From Ruminococcus flavefaciens (GTDB lineage Bacteria > Bacillota > Clostridia > Oscillospirales > Ruminococcaceae): a stretch of DNA of 8,609 nt. Positions 1-5,356 of the stretch are shown here, piece by piece. The notes under the pieces were generated by a model. It did no database searches and had not been told where the DNA came from. It was given only the letters and a program-made list of their open reading frames with translations. Position 1 is the stretch's first letter. The number at the start of each line of letters is the position of its first letter. Location of the stretch: the NCBI GenBank assembly GCA_902796705.1, contig CADBQF010000301.1, positions 1-8,609 on the forward strand, read 5' to 3'. The position numbers were made by a program, and so were the translations under genes.

Positions 1-50
1 GCGAGCGAGAAGACGCATATGCCTGCGATGATTTTACGTGTGATCTTCAT
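1..50 (-). CDS. 5' fragment of a probable exported or membrane-anchored protein
   Basis: Only the first 16 full codons lie in the window. On the minus strand an ATG at 50-48 follows a strong AAAGGAGG site (58-65) at 7 nt spacing. The visible residues read MKITRKIIAGICVFSL and then probably Ala. Basic residues followed by a hydrophobic run are typical of a signal peptide or a first transmembrane helix, so the product is probably exported or membrane-bound. The start lies 19 nt beyond the ybaK stop, so the two genes are probably co-transcribed. Nothing can be said about function because the rest of the gene is outside the window. The start and RBS are seen directly; the export signal is inferred from only 17 residues. 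Confidence 0.6.
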   Translation of the reverse strand, partial: MKITRKIIAGICVFSL

Positions 51-69
51 ATCGTTGCCTCCTTTGGAT

Positions 70-546
70 TCAAAGTACGATATCGGCAAAGATGCCGTTG
101 ATAGTCTCGACGAGTTCCTTTGGTGAAAGGCGTATCTGCGTACCGATGCGGCCGCCGCTTATATAGAACAGCGGGAGCGATTCAGCGGAGCAGTGTACGG
201 CAGTTCTGAACTGTTTCTTCATGCCGATCGGAGTACAGCCGCCACGGACGTAGCCGGTGACTTTGGTGATGTCTTTGACGTGGAGGAGTTCGACTGATTT
301 TTCACCGACGCACTTAGCGGCTTTTTTGAGGTCAAGCTCCATAGCGACCGGCAGGAGGAAGCAGAAATACTCTCCCGACTTGCCTTGTGCGACGAGAGTT
401 TTGAAAGTCTCATCGAGCGGCTGACCGAGTTTTTCGGCTGTATGGATACCGTCGATGAACTCATCGCACTGATAGGTCTGGACGGTATAGTCTATTTTAT
501 TTTTTTCGAGAAAACGCATAGCGTTGGTTTTAAGTTCTTTAGCCAT
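70..546 (-). CDS. ybaK: YbaK/EbsC-family Cys-tRNA(Pro) deacylase
   Basis: This 158-aa cytoplasmic protein belongs to the YbaK branch of the prolyl-tRNA editing family. By family knowledge these enzymes hydrolyse cysteine that ProRS has wrongly attached to tRNA(Pro), acting in trans with the synthetase. The length is typical. Visible hallmarks are FKTLV at residues 48-52, with the Lys (K49) conserved across the family, GYVRGGCTPIG at 98-108 and SGGRIGTQIRL at 130-140. The ATG at 546 is supported by AGGAG six nt upstream. It is in the same direction as queH, but a 183-bp gap full of hairpin repeats separates them and I see no convincing promoter there. It may therefore be read through from the operon upstream. 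The family is clear; exact substrate choice (Cys-tRNA(Pro) against other mischarged tRNAs) is assigned by subfamily resemblance. Confidence 0.92.
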   Translation of the reverse strand: MAKELKTNAMRFLEKNKIDYTVQTYQCDEFIDGIHTAEKLGQPLDETFKTLVAQGKSGEYFCFLLPVAMELDLKKAAKCVGEKSVELLHVKDITKVTGYVRGGCTPIGMKKQFRTAVHCSAESLPLFYISGGRIGTQIRLSPKELVETINGIFADIVL

Positions 547-729
547 ATGTATCTCCTGAGTGAAGTTGATCTGTAGGGAATGCCGCCCGTTTTGGTCACA
601 AAGCTCGCTTCGCTGGCTTTGCTACGTTCTTAGGGGACTCCGTCCCCTCGTTCACCTATTACTAAGGACTGAGCGAAGGAAGACTACCCGTCTGTAAAGA
701 CTATCAACGGACTAAGCGGTCAAGCTGGC
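547..729. repeat. Repeat-rich gap between ybaK and queH
   Basis: This 183-bp stretch has no credible gene. It holds a 50-bp element at 607-656 that recurs inverted at 6501-6549, with about five mismatches and one gap. The core of the element is a perfect 7-bp hairpin, AGGGGAC (632-638) pairing with GTCCCCT (642-648). The ybaK RBS lies at the left edge. No good promoter for ybaK is visible on the minus strand. The rest (about 657-720) shows nothing recognisable. Confidence 0.7.
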
Positions 730-737
730 TCAGCTTG
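721..737. repeat. Perfect 7-bp hairpin straddling the queH stop codon
   Basis: CAAGCTG (721-727) pairs with CAGCTTG (731-737) around a 3-nt loop, and the queH stop codon lies at 730-732. Read on the plus strand it is followed by a T-rich run, as in an intrinsic terminator, but no plus-strand gene precedes it. Read on the minus strand, behind queH, there is no T tract, so it is at best a weak terminator or an RNA-stabilising end for queH. Confidence 0.5.
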
Positions 738-1353
738 TTTCTTTTTCTCTGTTTGCTTTACTGTATACACACCCGCAATAATCCTGCCTGTACAAACTGT
801 ACTGCTTCGACAATTCTATCGAATGCTTATACCCGTCATGCTTCTTAAAATCGGAAAAAAGATACGGAACACCGCATATCTCCGATATCTCCGCACCCTT
901 CTGATTGATGAACGTACAATCCTTATGCGGACTTATAGTGAGCGTAGTCGTGAAATAGTCACACCCAAGCTCAGCGGCTTTCTCTCCAGCCATACCGAGC
1001 CGGAAGCCTATGCACTTCCTGCACCGTTCGCCACGCTCCGGGAGGTCTTCCAGACCTTTCGCAAGCTCATAGAAAGGGGCAGGATCGTATTCTTCCTCGA
1101 TGATATCTATGCCGAGTCCCATTTCGCTGACGAGTCTTTTCAGCTCCTTCAGCCGGAAGTCGAATTCCGACTCCGGAGCGATGTTCGGATTGCAGAAATA
1201 CAGCGTTATATCGAAAAAACTGTCAAGCACCGTGAGCGTATGGCTGCTGCACGGGGCACAGCAGGCATGGAGCAGCAGCGACGGCCGCTCGCCTGTTTCA
1301 CGCAGTTTTGCGAGCGTTTCGTCAAGGAGCTTGCCGTAATTGATTTTTTCCAT
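730..1353 (-). CDS. queH: Epoxyqueuosine reductase QueH
   Basis: This 207-aa protein matches the QueH (former DUF208) family, the non-B12 enzyme for the last step of queuosine synthesis. It reduces epoxyqueuosine to queuosine at the wobble base of GUN-anticodon tRNAs. Visible marks are HACCAPC near residues 29-35, with the adjacent Cys pair typical of the family, ERCRKC in the middle, TTLTISPHK, and a C-terminal YCGC. The N-terminal Cys pair with later cysteines is expected to hold an Fe-S cluster and a redox-active pair. The start ATG shares one base with the ricT stop (TAATG), and GAGG lies about 8 nt upstream, so translation is probably coupled to ricT. A 7-bp hairpin overlaps its stop. 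Other queuosine genes are not in the window. Confidence 0.93.
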   Translation of the reverse strand: MEKINYGKLLDETLAKLRETGERPSLLLHACCAPCSSHTLTVLDSFFDITLYFCNPNIAPESEFDFRLKELKRLVSEMGLGIDIIEEEYDPAPFYELAKGLEDLPERGERCRKCIGFRLGMAGEKAAELGCDYFTTTLTISPHKDCTFINQKGAEISEICGVPYLFSDFKKHDGYKHSIELSKQYSLYRQDYCGCVYSKANREKETS

Positions 1354-2219
1354 TATTTATCCTCAAGGTTTTTCAGAGCTTTCAGCTCGTCACGGTTGAC
1401 TCTTATCTCAGCGTCTTTGAGGAGTTTTACCTCGCTCCTGTCGAGCGTTACGGGGACTTCGGATTTTTCTGTCTTTACACGGAGCTTTCCGGTGATGAGG
1501 TTCACGTCCTCTACCTTGCCCTTGTCTCCGTCGGGAGTAACGACGATAGCACCCATTTTCGGCGTTATTTTGAGGAGTTCCTCATAGACGTTCTGTTCGT
1601 TTTTGAGACAGCACATGAGTCTTCCGCAGGTGCCTGATATCTTTGTCGGATTGAGCGAGAGTCCCTGTTCTTTTGCCATTTTTATAGATACCGGCTGGAA
1701 ATCGCCCATATGTGCCTTGCAGCAGAATTCTCTTCCGCAGATGCCGAGACCGCCGAGTATCTTTGCCTCGTCACGCACGCCTATCTGACGGAGTTCTATA
1801 CGAGTCCTGAAAACGGCAGCGAGGTCTTTTACGAGTTCACGGAAGTCAACACGGTTCTCTGCCGTGAAGTAGAACAGGAGCTTATTGTTGTCAAAAGTAC
1901 ACTCAACGTCAACGAGGTTCATTTTGAGCTTACGCATGGCGATCTTTTCCTCGCACACCTTGAATGCTTCCTGTTCACGGAGCTTGTTGCGTTCGATAGT
2001 TTTGAGGTCGCCGCTGTCAGCGAGCCTTATTATCGGTTTGAGCGGAGAAGCTATAGCACTGTCGTCTATCTCTCTGTTCGGGATAACGACTTCGCCGCTC
2101 TCGATGCCTCTCACAGTCTCAACGATTGCGATATCTCCCACTTTTGCATTTATATAGCCGGGGGAGAAGTAATATATCTTTCCGACTTTCTTGAATCGGA
2201 TACCAACGATCTCTTTCAT
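1353..2219 (-). CDS. ricT: RicT (YaaT), PSP1-domain subunit of the Fe-S RicAFT complex
   Basis: This 288-aa protein is the RicT/YaaT type of PSP1-domain protein. In Bacillus subtilis RicT works with RicA (YmcA) and RicF (YlbF) in a cytoplasmic complex that carries [4Fe-4S] clusters, assists RNase Y in mRNA maturation, and affects sporulation, competence and biofilm decisions. The PSP1 core covers about residues 60-150. Two Cys groups follow: C161, C166 and C167 (ICGREFCC), then C198, C203 and C204 (TCGRLMCC). These are the conserved family cysteines and suggest the clusters can be bound. The ATG is backed by AGGAG in the 16-nt gap after holB, and the stop overlaps the queH start. Position next to holB is the classic firmicute arrangement. 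Partners RicA and RicF are not in the window. The name PSP1 does not by itself imply that the organism sporulates. Confidence 0.93.
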   Translation of the reverse strand: MKEIVGIRFKKVGKIYYFSPGYINAKVGDIAIVETVRGIESGEVVIPNREIDDSAIASPLKPIIRLADSGDLKTIERNKLREQEAFKVCEEKIAMRKLKMNLVDVECTFDNNKLLFYFTAENRVDFRELVKDLAAVFRTRIELRQIGVRDEAKILGGLGICGREFCCKAHMGDFQPVSIKMAKEQGLSLNPTKISGTCGRLMCCLKNEQNVYEELLKITPKMGAIVVTPDGDKGKVEDVNLITGKLRVKTEKSEVPVTLDRSEVKLLKDAEIRVNRDELKALKNLEDK

Positions 2220-2235
2220 AGAATACTCCTATCAT

Positions 2236-3222
2236 TTATCTTTCAGCGATCTCTGTCAGCTCCGCACACATAGCAGCCATAGCGAGGGGCATACCGATAT
2301 TGCATTCGACAGCGTGCCATGCACGTTCGATGCTGCGGTGCATCTGCAAAGCCTGTCCGGAAGTGAGCATTTCCGACAGCCGCTCTGCACCCTCACGGAA
2401 TACGCCGATAGTCTTTGCTTTACTGTCCTTTGAGAGGACAGCAGCGTCACGTATGAGCTTGTCGAGCATGGAGAGTACGAGCCGGAGGTCGTCCCTTTCC
2501 CTGCCGGCGGAATAGACAGCCGCATTGAGCATATATTCATCTTTTCTTATTATACTATCAGAGAGCGATTTTGTCAAATCCACGAGCCGCCGGAGGTTCT
2601 CATCGGAAACATAGCTCAGGCACATACCGATGTTCCCGTGAAAGCACGAGACAGCACTGTCGGTTTCTGACTGGCTGTATCCGGAGGAGAGGAGTGCATC
2701 ACGGGCTTCTTCCTCGGTGCATACCGACACGCCGAAGCAGACGCAGCGTGATATTATCGTCGGTAGGAAGTCGTTCTTCGAGCCGGCGGTGAATATGAAA
2801 TAGGCATATTCCGGCGGTTCTTCTATTATTTTGAGCAGAGTGTTCTGTGTACGTGCGTCCATGTTCACGCAGTCACGGAATATATATATCTTCCTGCCGG
2901 AAGCGTTGTTCGGCTTGATGAAAGCGTCGCTGCAGATATTCTTTGCCTCCGTGACGGAATATCCGCCGAGTTTTCCGGAAGTACGGGCATAGATTATATC
3001 CGGGTGTATGCCTTCCTCGGCATTGCGGCAGGAGCGGCATTTTCCGCATGGTCTGCCGTTTTCGGGCGATTCGCACAGAAGGAGCTGGGTGTAATATCCA
3101 GCCATGAGTTTTCTGCCGCTGCCCTTTTCTCCGTAGAACAGGACAGTATGAGCGGTACGTCCGGTATTTATCATATTTGAGAGCGTTCCGAGCAGATACT
3201 CGTTGCCATAAATTTTCTTCAT
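2236..3222 (-). CDS. holB: DNA polymerase III delta' subunit (clamp loader)
   Basis: This 328-aa AAA+ protein is the delta' subunit of the clamp loader, which opens and places the beta sliding clamp on primed DNA at the fork. The N-terminal P-loop region GEKGSGRK (31-38) lacks the canonical GK[TS] ending. That fits delta', which usually does not hydrolyse ATP. Four cysteines, C50, C59, C62 and C65, reproduce the CX8CX2CX2C zinc module of clamp-loader subunits. TQNTLLKIIEEPP (about 125-137) and the SRC motif at 158-160 are strong family marks; the Arg of SRC normally acts on a neighbouring subunit's ATP. The start ATG lies 16 nt after the decarboxylase stop with a modest AGGTGA site. Neighbours are the decarboxylase upstream and ricT downstream, as in many Firmicutes. 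No promoter of its own is convincing. Confidence 0.93.
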   Translation of the reverse strand: MKKIYGNEYLLGTLSNMINTGRTAHTVLFYGEKGSGRKLMAGYYTQLLLCESPENGRPCGKCRSCRNAEEGIHPDIIYARTSGKLGGYSVTEAKNICSDAFIKPNNASGRKIYIFRDCVNMDARTQNTLLKIIEEPPEYAYFIFTAGSKNDFLPTIISRCVCFGVSVCTEEEARDALLSSGYSQSETDSAVSCFHGNIGMCLSYVSDENLRRLVDLTKSLSDSIIRKDEYMLNAAVYSAGRERDDLRLVLSMLDKLIRDAAVLSKDSKAKTIGVFREGAERLSEMLTSGQALQMHRSIERAWHAVECNIGMPLAMAAMCAELTEIAER

Positions 3223-3238
3223 ATTATCACCTGTATAG

Positions 3239-4567
3239 TTATTTTACCACAAGTACGGAAGAAATGCCATACCTTTTGAAAATATTTATACACTGCCTGT
3301 TTATTATCTCACCGCTGGCAGCTATAGGAACAGCCGGAGGGCAGGGAACTTTCACGGAAGCACATATCCGCCCCTCTGCCTGCGAGACCGGTATCTCCTC
3401 AGACGGCGAGAAGAAAGCATCTCGCACGGACATCGCCCTCTCCGGGAGTTCAAGGGAGATGCTGTCAATGACGGGAGCGTGCAGCTCCATATCTCCGAGA
3501 GCCTTGTCCATTGTCCACACCAGCCGTGAGAAGTGACTGCTGCGGCAGGACGGCGACATGAGCAGGATAACGGTGCTGTCGTCGGCGTATTCGTATTCCG
3601 CACCGTATCTTCGGAGGGCGGCGGCGAAGCTCTTTCCGGAGAAGCCGCTCCTGTCGGCTCTGACTGTTATGTGGAAAGGCTCGCTGTCTGCGAAGACTAT
3701 CCGCCCGGAGAAATGTTCTCTCAGCCGGTCAAGGCGGAAGATATTCTCTGCTGTGTCACGGCGGATATCTTCGGCTATATATTTCGTGCAGAGGTCGAGG
3801 CTGAGCATTATCAGATACGAGGGACTTGTCGAAGCGAACATACTCATTGCCTGTTTGAGTCTGCCCCTGTATTCCGGGGAAGATGTATGGAGCATAGCCG
3901 CTCCGGTGAGGGCAGGGAGCATCTTGTGTGCCGAATCACAGCACATATCAGCTCCGAGATGTATCGGGTGAAGGCTCTCCTCAAAGAAATGGAGATGAGC
4001 TCCGTGTGCGTTATCGACGAGCAGCCGTGCGGAGTGTTTCCGGCAGACAGCCGCAAGAGCCGGTATATCGGCAAGTCTTCCGGTATAGTCGGGAGATGTG
4101 ACGTATACGCATGAGGGAGAATCACATTTTCCGAGCATTTCATCGACAGCCTCCGCAGAGACTTTTCCGGAGAGTATGCCGTCGGTGTATTCCGGCATTA
4201 TCCATTCGATGCCGATACCGAGCAGAGCGGCGGCATTGAGGAATGCCCGGTGGACGTTCCTCACAGCGAAGACTGTACGCTTTTCCTCCTTCATGAGAGC
4301 GAGCATAGCCTGTATGCAGAGCGTAGAGCCGCCGGCTGAATAGACAGTCTCCTCCGTGCCGTAGAGCCGGGACATATTCTTCTCGCTCTGTGCGATTATG
4401 CCGTCAGCTTCAAAAAGGCTGTCCGCACCGGTTATCTCCGTGATATCGAGAGAGAACATCTCATCAAGCCCGTCAGCCGGAGATATCCCCTTATGACCGG
4501 GCATATGGCAGCGGAGAGTATCGGAGTTCCTGTAATTTTTAAGGAAATCATATATAGGTGTATCCAT
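3239..4567 (-). CDS. Orn/Lys/Arg decarboxylase family PLP enzyme (YaaO-like)
   Basis: This 442-aa protein is a fold-type I PLP enzyme of the Orn/Lys/Arg decarboxylase family, similar in kind and position to B. subtilis YaaO. Residues 1-27 (PIYDFL, then MPGHKG) are typical of the family. SAGGST at 77-82 should hold the cofactor phosphate, H106 is placed to stack on the ring, D185 and H188 lie in LVDNAHGAH, and K215 in DSAHKMLP is the expected Schiff-base lysine. A C-terminal domain follows, with GRICAS and a Pro-rich segment near the end. Such enzymes remove CO2 from basic amino acids to make polyamines (agmatine, cadaverine or putrescine), but the substrate cannot be read from sequence. The start has AGGAGG 5 nt upstream, 12 nt after the sigma-like gene. 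It is a little shorter than many relatives, but all catalytic residues expected are present. Confidence 0.9.
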   Translation of the reverse strand: MDTPIYDFLKNYRNSDTLRCHMPGHKGISPADGLDEMFSLDITEITGADSLFEADGIIAQSEKNMSRLYGTEETVYSAGGSTLCIQAMLALMKEEKRTVFAVRNVHRAFLNAAALLGIGIEWIMPEYTDGILSGKVSAEAVDEMLGKCDSPSCVYVTSPDYTGRLADIPALAAVCRKHSARLLVDNAHGAHLHFFEESLHPIHLGADMCCDSAHKMLPALTGAAMLHTSSPEYRGRLKQAMSMFASTSPSYLIMLSLDLCTKYIAEDIRRDTAENIFRLDRLREHFSGRIVFADSEPFHITVRADRSGFSGKSFAAALRRYGAEYEYADDSTVILLMSPSCRSSHFSRLVWTMDKALGDMELHAPVIDSISLELPERAMSVRDAFFSPSEEIPVSQAEGRICASVKVPCPPAVPIAASGEIINRQCINIFKRYGISSVLVVK

Positions 4568-4579
4568 GTTGTCCTCCTG

Positions 4580-4876
4580 TCAGAGAATATATTTTATAAA
4601 AGACTGCAATTTCAGCCTTGCCCTTGAAAGGACGGCGGACACAGCCTGCGGAGTAACGCCGTATATCCGGGATATACGGACTGTATCCATGTCCTTGAAA
4701 TAGTAGAGCATGACGATATTACGCTGTTTTTCGGTAAGTTCATTGTCTATGACATTCATGAGCAGATGCCTTATCCGGGAGACATAGTATTCCTCAGAGT
4801 CATTGCCGAGAATGGCACGTATATTTCTGTCAGCCTCGCCGGCGGTATTATCAGAATAGGATTTACGTCTTGACAC
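4580..4876 (-). CDS. Small sigma-70 region 4 (helix-turn-helix) protein
   Basis: This 98-aa protein consists of a basic N-terminus, a helical segment (about 27-45) and a sigma-70 region 4-like HTH (about 47-91: LTEKQRNIVMLYY, then a recognition helix near VTPQAVSAVLSRARLKL). There is no region 2, so it cannot on its own melt a -10 element like a normal sigma factor. I chose the GTG at 4876-4874 because an ideal AAGGAGG (4887-4893) lies 10 nt upstream. A GTG at 4897 would extend it by seven residues, but the Shine-Dalgarno sequence would then be inside the gene. It overlaps the upstream 77-aa gene by 14 nt and is probably translationally coupled. It could be a transcription regulator, half of a split sigma factor, or a phage-type sigma-like activator. 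The fold is well supported; the role is unknown. Confidence 0.8.
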   Translation of the reverse strand: MSRRKSYSDNTAGEADRNIRAILGNDSEEYYVSRIRHLLMNVIDNELTEKQRNIVMLYYFKDMDTVRISRIYGVTPQAVSAVLSRARLKLQSFIKYIL

Positions 4877-5096
4877 GCTGATCGATCCTCCTTGCACAGG
4901 CAGTAAGGTGAGCGATGATCTCTTTCATCTGGAAAAGTTCAGTATGGAGCAGCCGAAGCCTTCTTTCAAGGTCGAGCTCGATAATATCGCTCTGTCTGCC
5001 GGCTTTCATGAGAGCATCGTACTGGATATTGAGTTCGCTGATGCGTTTACGGACGAGAGTGCAGCTATATTCGTAGCTATTGATAAGATCTTTCAT
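4863..5096 (-). CDS. Small helical (coiled-coil-like) protein of unknown function
   Basis: I do not recognise a named family for this 77-aa protein. It is charged, has no membrane segment, and reads as two long helices: about residues 5-30 (VRKRISELNIQYDALMKA) and 37-72 (SDIIELDLERRLRLLHTEL onward), with leucine and isoleucine spaced as in a coiled coil. The ATG follows a near-perfect AAGGAGGT site at about 6 nt and lies about 64 nt from the predicted transcription start of a consensus promoter. Its 3' end overlaps the sigma-like gene, which suggests that the two products are made in fixed ratio and may bind each other. An anti-sigma-like or sigma-partner role is possible but is pure inference. 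The gene itself is credible because of its start signals and coupling. Confidence 0.72.
   Translation of the reverse strand: MKDLINSYEYSCTLVRKRISELNIQYDALMKAGRQSDIIELDLERRLRLLHTELFQMKEIIAHLTACARRIDQRVKT
4887..4893 (-). promoter_or_regulatory. Ribosome binding site that sets the sigma-like gene start
   Basis: On the minus strand AAGGAGG lies inside the end of the 77-aa gene, 10 nt before the GTG at 4876. It favours that GTG over the in-frame GTG at 4897. Confidence 0.7.
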
Positions 5097-5137
5097 GATT
5101 ACCTCCTTATCTTAGGGAGAAGAAAAAGGCAGCATAT

Positions 5138-5149
5138 GAACAAATGTTC
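5138..5149. promoter_or_regulatory. LexA-like palindrome, downstream site
   Basis: GAACAAATGTTC has perfect 5-bp arms (GAACA/TGTTC) and fits the Gram-positive SOS-box core GAAC-N4-GTTC. It lies roughly 10-22 nt after the predicted transcription start of the six-gene operon, where a bound repressor could block elongation or open-complex formation. Its centre is 35 bp from the second site. That LexA binds it is inferred; another repressor with a similar palindrome is possible. Confidence 0.5.
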
Positions 5150-5166
5150 TATTCCTTGTAAATATT

Positions 5167-5195
5167 ATTATAGAACATCTGTTTCAAAATGTCAA
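5167..5195 (-). promoter_or_regulatory. Consensus housekeeping promoter of the six-gene operon
   Basis: On the minus strand TTGACA (5195-5190) and TATAAT (5172-5167) are both perfect and exactly 17 bp apart. Transcription should begin near 5160, leaving a leader of about 64 nt before the ATG at 5096. AT-rich sequence upstream (about 5200-5228) could act as an UP element. A promoter this strong in front of a small regulator pair suggests that it is held down by a repressor, which fits the two palindromes around it. It is the only clear promoter I see for the genes from 5096 to 730. Confidence 0.85.
5173..5184. promoter_or_regulatory. LexA-like palindrome inside the promoter spacer
   Basis: GAACATCTGTTT fits the GAAC-N4-GTTY form of Gram-positive and clostridial SOS boxes, with one arm position imperfect. 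It starts directly next to the -10 element and fills most of the spacer, so a bound repressor would exclude RNA polymerase. It shares the GAACA-N2-TGTT pattern with the site at 5138-5149. Confidence 0.5.
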
Positions 5196-5250
5196 TAGCT
5201 ATTGAAATATATTTAATTTTTAATAAAAACAGAACGGCTGTTCGATTTGC

Positions 5251-5267
5251 GGCGGCGTTCCGCCGTC
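5251..5267. repeat. GC-rich hairpin of the dispersed palindrome family
   Basis: GGCGGCG (5251-5257) pairs with CGCCGTC (5261-5267), including one G-U pair, around a TTC loop. The 14-bp core GCGGCGTTCCGCCG (5252-5265) recurs exactly at 6649-6662, so this is probably a shortened copy of the same intergenic element. It lies upstream of the six-gene operon promoter. Confidence 0.6.
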
Positions 5268-5299
5268 CTGACATAAGACGGATACTCAGATAGAAATTT

Positions 5300-5323
5300 T
5301 GCCCCGAAGCGTGCTTCGGGGCA
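5300..5323 (-). terminator. Probable terminator after the zinc-finger membrane protein gene
   Basis: A 10-11 bp GC-rich stem (TGCCCCGAAGC pairing with GCTTCGGGGCA) begins 34 nt after the stop codon at 5357. On the minus strand it is followed by AAAATTT, a short and imperfect T tract. It should separate the zinc-finger gene from the strong promoter that follows. The stem is certain; efficiency as an intrinsic terminator is inferred. Confidence 0.7.
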
Positions 5324-5356
5324 TTGTATTTGTCAGCAGTTGGGATCGCCGCTGTA

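Noticed and set aside
823..1587. Long open frame on the plus strand (254 codons) opposite queH and ricT
   Set aside because: It is antisense to two genes with clear family motifs, has low-complexity Ser/Arg-rich translation and no recognisable domain. Open antisense frames are expected from this codon usage.
1710..2273. Plus-strand open frame opposite ricT
   Set aside because: It overlaps the conserved Cys-rich RicT frame and its translation shows no family features.
2236..3222. Inactivated HolB because of the degenerate P-loop (GSGRK)
   Set aside because: The delta' subunit commonly lacks ATPase activity; the zinc cysteines and SRC motif are intact, so the gene looks functional.
3223..3300. 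Internal promoter in front of holB (TAAAAT at the decarboxylase end)
   Set aside because: No acceptable -35 sits at 16-18 bp from it; it is probably chance AT-rich sequence.
3533..4114. Plus-strand open frames opposite the decarboxylase
   Set aside because: They mirror the PLP enzyme coding strand and have no RBS or known motif.
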